From Hoeflea sp. (GTDB lineage: Bacteria > Pseudomonadota > Alphaproteobacteria > Rhizobiales > Rhizobiaceae), in contig JAHRFE010000018.1 in the NCBI GenBank assembly GCA_019084245.1, positions 1 through 46,627 on the forward strand: a DNA stretch of 46,627 bases, read 5' to 3'. The notes beneath the pieces are model-generated. The model saw nothing but the letters and a program-made list of their open reading frames with translations, searched no databases and was not told the DNA's origin. The translations under genes were made by a program, and so were the position numbers. Below are positions 43,086-46,627 of the stretch, in pieces (the stretch's first letter is position 1; every line of letters begins with the position of its first letter).

Positions 43086-44398
43086 CCAGCGCCGCCCTCC
43101 CCGGATCCGTCATTTTTCAGCCGCAACGCGCGGCGATTTCCATGCTGGCCTCGCTGTGCGTGGCCTTTGGCGTTTTCCTGTCGGGGTTTGTCATCAACGA
43201 GCCGGCGCCCTATGAGCTGTTCCTGGTGGTTCTGATTGGCGTCTGGGCCGTTTTCGGGCTGAAGCTGTCCCGGCATATCGCGCCCCTCATAGCCCTGTAC
43301 GTGATCTTCAACATTGGCGGCATGTTCTCGATCCTGACCATGGACGAGGTCAAGGGTACGCCGATGTATATCGCTGTGTCGCTGTTTCTGGCGTTCACAT
43401 CGATGTTCTTCGCCGCCATCATCGAAGCTGACCAGCGCCGGTTGCGCCTGATCTTCCATGCCTATCTGGCGGCCGCGATCATCACTGCGCTGCTCGGAAT
43501 CCTGGGCTATCTCGGCCTCCTGCCAGGAGGCGAAATCTTCACCCGTTATGGCCGAGCGAAAGGCGCGTTTCAGGATCCAAATGTGTTCGGGCCCTATCTG
43601 GTCCTGCCCGCGCTCTATCTCATGCACGGGCTTCTGACCGGCACGCTCAAGGCGGCGCCACTCAGGATCGCCGGATTGCTCATCCTGGCTCTGGGCGTGT
43701 TCTTCTCCTTCTCCCGCGCCGCCTGGGGCCTTCTGGCAATCTGCATGATGATGCTTGTCATGATCATGCTCATCAAGGAACGCACCGGCGCCTTCCGGCT
43801 GAAGATCCTGGTCATGACCCTGATTGGCGCGCTTCTGCTCGTCGGGGCGATTGTCGTGGCGCTGCAGTTCGACCAGATCGCCGATCTGTTCTCGGACCGG
43901 GCCAAGCTGGTCCAGGCCTACGACGGCGCCCGGCACGGCCGGTTCGAGCGGCATGCGATCGGATTCCTGATGGCGATGGAGCATCCGCTGGGCATCGGCC
44001 CACTGGAATTCGGTCTGATGTGGGGCGAAGACACCCACAATATCTGGCTCAAGGCGCTGATGGACTATGGCTGGCTGGGCTTTGTCAGCTACGTCGCGCT
44101 GATCATCTGGACGCTGGTGCTGGGCTTCCGCTTCCTGTTGCGTGACCGGCCGTGGCAACCCTATCTGATGCTGTCCTACATCGTTCTGCTCGGGCACACG
44201 ATCATCGGCGGTGTGATCGACACCGACCACTGGCGGCATTTCTATCTGCTGATGGGCATTGTCTGGGGATGCATCGCGCTCGAAATGCGCTGGCAATCCA
44301 GCCTTCGCAGCCAGGCCCATGCGCGCGCTCACGCGAGTTCCGCCGTCGCGCCGCAGGCCCGACACGGGCGTCAAACTGGCGCCGCCCGCGGGCATTGA
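43082..44398 (+). CDS. Wzy-like polymerase / O-antigen ligase family protein
   Basis: A 438-residue inner-membrane protein with about eleven to twelve transmembrane segments. The Wzy_C-like periplasmic loop lies at about residues 275-320 and includes GRFERHAIGFLMAMEHPLGIGP, then DTHNIWLKALMDYGWLG, where H and N are typical of the family. It polymerises lipid-linked repeats or ligates a finished chain. It starts with TTG at 43082, overlapping the preceding stop (TTGA), a coupled start; no ATG occurs for about 20 codons. The C-terminal 40 residues are Ala/Arg/His-rich and disordered. No Wzx flippase is visible in the window. Confidence 0.88.
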   Translation: MTSAALPGSVIFQPQRAAISMLASLCVAFGVFLSGFVINEPAPYELFLVVLIGVWAVFGLKLSRHIAPLIALYVIFNIGGMFSILTMDEVKGTPMYIAVSLFLAFTSMFFAAIIEADQRRLRLIFHAYLAAAIITALLGILGYLGLLPGGEIFTRYGRAKGAFQDPNVFGPYLVLPALYLMHGLLTGTLKAAPLRIAGLLILALGVFFSFSRAAWGLLAICMMMLVMIMLIKERTGAFRLKILVMTLIGALLLVGAIVVALQFDQIADLFSDRAKLVQAYDGARHGRFERHAIGFLMAMEHPLGIGPLEFGLMWGEDTHNIWLKALMDYGWLGFVSYVALIIWTLVLGFRFLLRDRPWQPYLMLSYIVLLGHTIIGGVIDTDHWRHFYLLMGIVWGCIALEMRWQSSLRSQAHARAHASSAVAPQARHGRQTGAARGH

Positions 44399-44433
44399 GC
44401 CAACGGCTTCTGAAAACCTGATTTTTACTGAAA

Positions 44434-44510
44434 TGGTCGGAGCGGCCGGATTCGAACCGACGACCCCTTGTCCCCCAGACAAGTGCGCTACCGGGCTGCG
44501 CTACGCTCCG
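44434..44510 (-). tRNA. tRNA-Pro (anticodon GGG)
   Basis: A 77-base cloverleaf on the minus strand. Acceptor arms are CGGAGCG (44510-44504) and CGCTCCG (44444-44438), with discriminator A and an encoded CCA (44436-44434). The anticodon stem is CTTGT/ACAAG with loop CTGGGGG, giving anticodon GGG (codons CCC, CCU). The T arm has GGTTCGAATCC. It lies 35 bp after the Wzy-like gene, facing it. Confidence 0.95.
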
Positions 44511-44793
44511 ACTTGGGACAAGGCCTTAGAACATCAGGATTTTGCGGGCAAGGGCAAAATGGCCGGACTGGGAGAAAAACAGGAGAAAGCCAGGCCGGTG
44601 GGGAATTGGCGGTGAAAAGTCCCACGAGATGGTCACGCTTGAGGCAGCGTGGCCACAGCTTCCCCATACGGCTCAATTGCCGCGTAAAGGCTCAATTCCA
44701 GGGAATATATGGCGATAGATACATATGTTCAGGTATTAGCAACATATAATTTATGATTGCAGCGTAAATTCCGTTGATAATCAGGAGCAATCC
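44511..44793. other. AT-rich intergenic region before the TadG-like gene
   Basis: A 283-bp gap with no gene. The part from about 44690 to 44780 is strikingly AT-rich for this genome and holds TATAAT at 44745-44750, a good -10, with no convincing -35 at 17 bp. A spacer-dependent activator or another sigma factor is possible. Confidence 0.5.
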
Positions 44794-46494
44794 GTGGCGA
44801 AAAAGGTCAAATCAAGAGCCGGGCATCGTCACTCGGGAATAAACCAAAACAAGTCAGGATCGGGATCCATGCGTCAGTCAGTTGACATTTTCAAAGACAC
44901 ATCCGGGAATTTCGGAGTTATGTTTGGGATTCTCGCCGTGCCCGTGATGCTCGCGGGTGGGCTTGCCGTCGATTATATCGGGTTGAGTGTTCAGAAAAGC
45001 GAACTGCAGAACGCGACCGATGCGGCGGCACTGGCGGTCGCCCGCGAGGGAAAGATCACGGGCGCCGAAGCGCTGGAACTCGCACGGCAAACCATTGCAG
45101 CCAATTATGGCTTCACCGCCGCGCAGGTGAGCGTCACCATGAATGACGGCGTTGCGAGCGTGAATGCCGTCATCGACAAGCCACTGGTGTTTGGCGGCTT
45201 CATGGGCAAGAAATCCTCGCCCGTCTCCGTCAACGCGGAAGCCACGTTCGCCTATACCAAATATGAGATCGCGCTGGTGCTCGACACCACCGGCTCCATG
45301 GCAGGTGGCAAGCTGGTGTCGCTGCAGAATGCGGTGATCGGGCTTGTCGACGGCATGGAGGCGCTGGGACTGGAAAAGGAACAGATCAAGTTCTCCCTGA
45401 TTCCCTATGCCGGCTTTGTCAATGTCGGCCCAGAATACGGCCCAAATATTAGCGGCACGGGCCTGATAACAAAGCCCGGCGCCGCGTGGCTAGATCAGGA
45501 CGCCAAGGCTTCTGTGCCGCAGTCGGATCTTCCGTCGCAGTTCAGCCGGTTCGCCCTGTACAAACACCTCAACGCCAAATGGCCCGGCTGCGTGGAAACC
45601 CGCATACCGACCGGCAAGGCCCTGCATGACGTGAACGATACCGTGCCGGATCCCACCGATCCGAACTCGCTGTTCACGCCGTTCTTCGCCGTCGATGAGC
45701 CGGATACCGCCTGGAAATACCCTAATTCCTACCTGCCTGACGGCGGAACGCCGTTGAAAGGCAAAGGAGCAACGGAGGCAGACAAGGAAGGCCAGCTCGC
45801 GCGCTACGGGCAGACCGGGAAATACAAGACACCATCGGGAGCGGCTGACGCGATTCTCCAGACCTTGACCTGGAAGAAGCCCAAAATGGACAATTCCCCT
45901 TCCCGCTTCTATTCCAACAAGAATGATCCCAAAGGGCCGGGCTTCGGCTGTGAAGTCGAGCCTCTGGTGCCGCTGACGACAGACTTCAAGGATATCAAGA
46001 AAACAGTAAAGAAACTCGAGGCGAATGGCTCGACCAACATGCTCGAAGGCGTGATGTGGGGTTGGCGGGTTCTGTCGAGCCGCGAGCCTTTCACCGATGG
46101 CGCCAGCGAAAGCGACAGCTCGGTCGAGAAGATCATGATCTTCCTGACTGACGGCCAGAACTCCTTTGGAAATCTCAACAATGCTCTCGGTTCGGGCTAC
46201 ACCAGCATGGGCTACCTTGTGGACGGTCGTCTCGACAATTTGACCGCGGCGTCGAGCGGCCAGACCAACAAGGCGCTCGACAAGAAAACCCTGGCGGCCT
46301 GCACCAACGCCAAGGATGACGGCATCGAGATCTATACAATCCGCCTCGAAGAGCCGGACATGGCCACCGGAAACCTGCTTTCGCAGTGCGCTTCGAGCAA
46401 GAGCCACTATTTTGACGCGCCGTCGCGCAATCAGCTGGCGCCGATCTTTGACGCGATCAAGAAGGGCGTCGTGAAACTGCGGCTGACATCCTAA
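44794..46494 (+). CDS. TadG-like pilus-associated protein with von Willebrand A domain
   Basis: A 566-residue protein. An N-terminal Tad domain has one transmembrane segment (about 39-62, NFGVMFGILAVPVMLAGGLA) followed by QKSELQNATDAAALAVA. A VWA domain starts near residue 158 with the MIDAS motif LVLDTTGSMAGGK (D164, S168) and has IFLTDGQNSFG later. Such proteins are linked to Flp/Tad pili or surface attachment and are membrane-anchored with a large periplasmic part. A GTG start at 44794 has AGGAG six bases upstream; ATG 44869 is an alternative giving a more usual short N-terminus. An insert of about 150 residues, rich in Pro, Lys and Asp, lies inside the VWA domain. Its TAA stop touches the probable end of an IS630-family element. 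No other tad genes are in the window. Confidence 0.88.
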   Translation: MAKKVKSRAGHRHSGINQNKSGSGSMRQSVDIFKDTSGNFGVMFGILAVPVMLAGGLAVDYIGLSVQKSELQNATDAAALAVAREGKITGAEALELARQTIAANYGFTAAQVSVTMNDGVASVNAVIDKPLVFGGFMGKKSSPVSVNAEATFAYTKYEIALVLDTTGSMAGGKLVSLQNAVIGLVDGMEALGLEKEQIKFSLIPYAGFVNVGPEYGPNISGTGLITKPGAAWLDQDAKASVPQSDLPSQFSRFALYKHLNAKWPGCVETRIPTGKALHDVNDTVPDPTDPNSLFTPFFAVDEPDTAWKYPNSYLPDGGTPLKGKGATEADKEGQLARYGQTGKYKTPSGAADAILQTLTWKKPKMDNSPSRFYSNKNDPKGPGFGCEVEPLVPLTTDFKDIKKTVKKLEANGSTNMLEGVMWGWRVLSSREPFTDGASESDSSVEKIMIFLTDGQNSFGNLNNALGSGYTSMGYLVDGRLDNLTAASSGQTNKALDKKTLAACTNAKDDGIEIYTIRLEEPDMATGNLLSQCASSKSHYFDAPSRNQLAPIFDAIKKGVVKLRLTS

Positions 46495-46627
46495 AGCGTG
46501 TCGCATCTATTGTGCCTCATAGCCTGCAGCCTTGAAGAAGTTTCGGCATTCGGTGACAGAGAAGAGGTCCACGATTTCGCCGAGCGCCGTGCTGATGGCG
46601 TCGAAGCTGCGGGCAGCGTGCTTTCGC
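46494..46627 (-). mobile_element. End of an IS630-family insertion sequence (partial)
   Basis: The transposase tail begins 12 bp after the TadG stop. IS630 elements target TA dinucleotides; the TA of the TAA stop (46492-46493) could be the target, with the terminal repeat starting AAGCGTGTCGC. The other end lies outside the window, so the boundary is inferred. Confidence 0.45.
46507..46626 (-). CDS. IS630-family transposase, C-terminal fragment (runs off window)
   Basis: Thirty-nine codons are open on the minus strand from the window edge to TAG at 46507. The end reads EIVDLFSVTECRNFFKAAGYEAQ in part, a pattern typical of IS630-family transposases, whose tails commonly have a LxxxFxxxEC-x-N-F/Y-F-x-x-A-G-Y ending. 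The catalytic DDE residues would be outside the window. Convergent with the TadG-like gene. Confidence 0.75.
   Translation of the reverse strand, partial: RKHAARSFDAISTALGEIVDLFSVTECRNFFKAAGYEAQ

Noticed and set aside
44434-46627. tRNA-Pro as the attachment site of an integrated element
   Set aside because: No integrase gene and no repeat of the tRNA 3' end was seen; the tRNA 3' end faces the polysaccharide locus rather than the TadG/IS side.
1-46627. CRISPR array or prophage
   Set aside because: No regularly spaced repeats and no cas, capsid, terminase or integrase genes were seen.

Overview
The window looks like chromosomal DNA of a high-GC alphaproteobacterium of the order Hyphomicrobiales (Rhizobiales). 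The signs are a divK-pleD cell-cycle pair, rhizobial-type DinB with an N-terminal zinc ribbon, DUF3572 and DUF2842 proteins, the hupB-lon / clpX-clpP block, class-2 ArgC, and LexA boxes of the alphaproteobacterial form GTTC-N7-GTTC. A clear BciA-type 8-vinyl reductase suggests that the organism, or a recent ancestor, makes bacteriochlorophyll. A Hoeflea-like aerobic anoxygenic phototroph would fit, but that name is an inference.

Layout. The left edge is the 3' end of an IS5-family transposase (1-135). Then come pleD-divK (minus), DUF3572 and a HAD-like protein (plus), a GNAT gene divergent from dinB, a GT-C-like membrane protein, and dnaE with a 28-residue membrane peptide gene upstream. Next is the proteostasis block: hupB, lon, an LTA-synthase/sulfatase-like gene, clpX and clpP. 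From 18 to 29 kb lie mostly single metabolic or unknown genes: a secreted repeat protein, ceramidase, P450, bciA, cupin, DUF6653, metY, a CoA-binding protein, a VOC-GNAT operon, an ECHDC3-like crotonase and a thioesterase. Then follow rplM-rpsI, a rhodanese, an acyltransferase, speB, argC and ctaA. From 36.1 to 44.4 kb is a compact Wzx/Wzy-type exopolysaccharide locus: CelD-like GNAT, ExoP-like co-polymerase, Wza-like lipoprotein, GT4, polyprenyl-phosphate sugar transferase and Wzy-like polymerase. The right end has tRNA-Pro(GGG), a TadG-like von Willebrand protein and the end of an IS630-family transposase.

How the genes work together. Three perfect LexA boxes sit in promoters inside this window. 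One lies between a GNAT gene and dinB, one lies in the promoter of the 28-residue membrane peptide beside dnaE, and one lies over the -10 of a VOC-GNAT operon. They outline a local SOS regulon. The tiny membrane peptide is the most interesting item: in size, hydrophobicity and regulation it resembles Caulobacter SidA, an SOS-induced division inhibitor that acts on FtsW. A second theme is PleD (c-di-GMP synthase with an intact I-site) and DivK in the same window as a polysaccharide locus whose gene content resembles unipolar-adhesin loci, which are c-di-GMP-controlled in relatives. A third is protein quality control: lon and clpP both have plausible RpoH-type promoters.

Limits: everything was read by eye from sequence and remembered family motifs. 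No database search, folding program or alignment was run. Start codons were moved where a Shine-Dalgarno sequence or family length argued for it.
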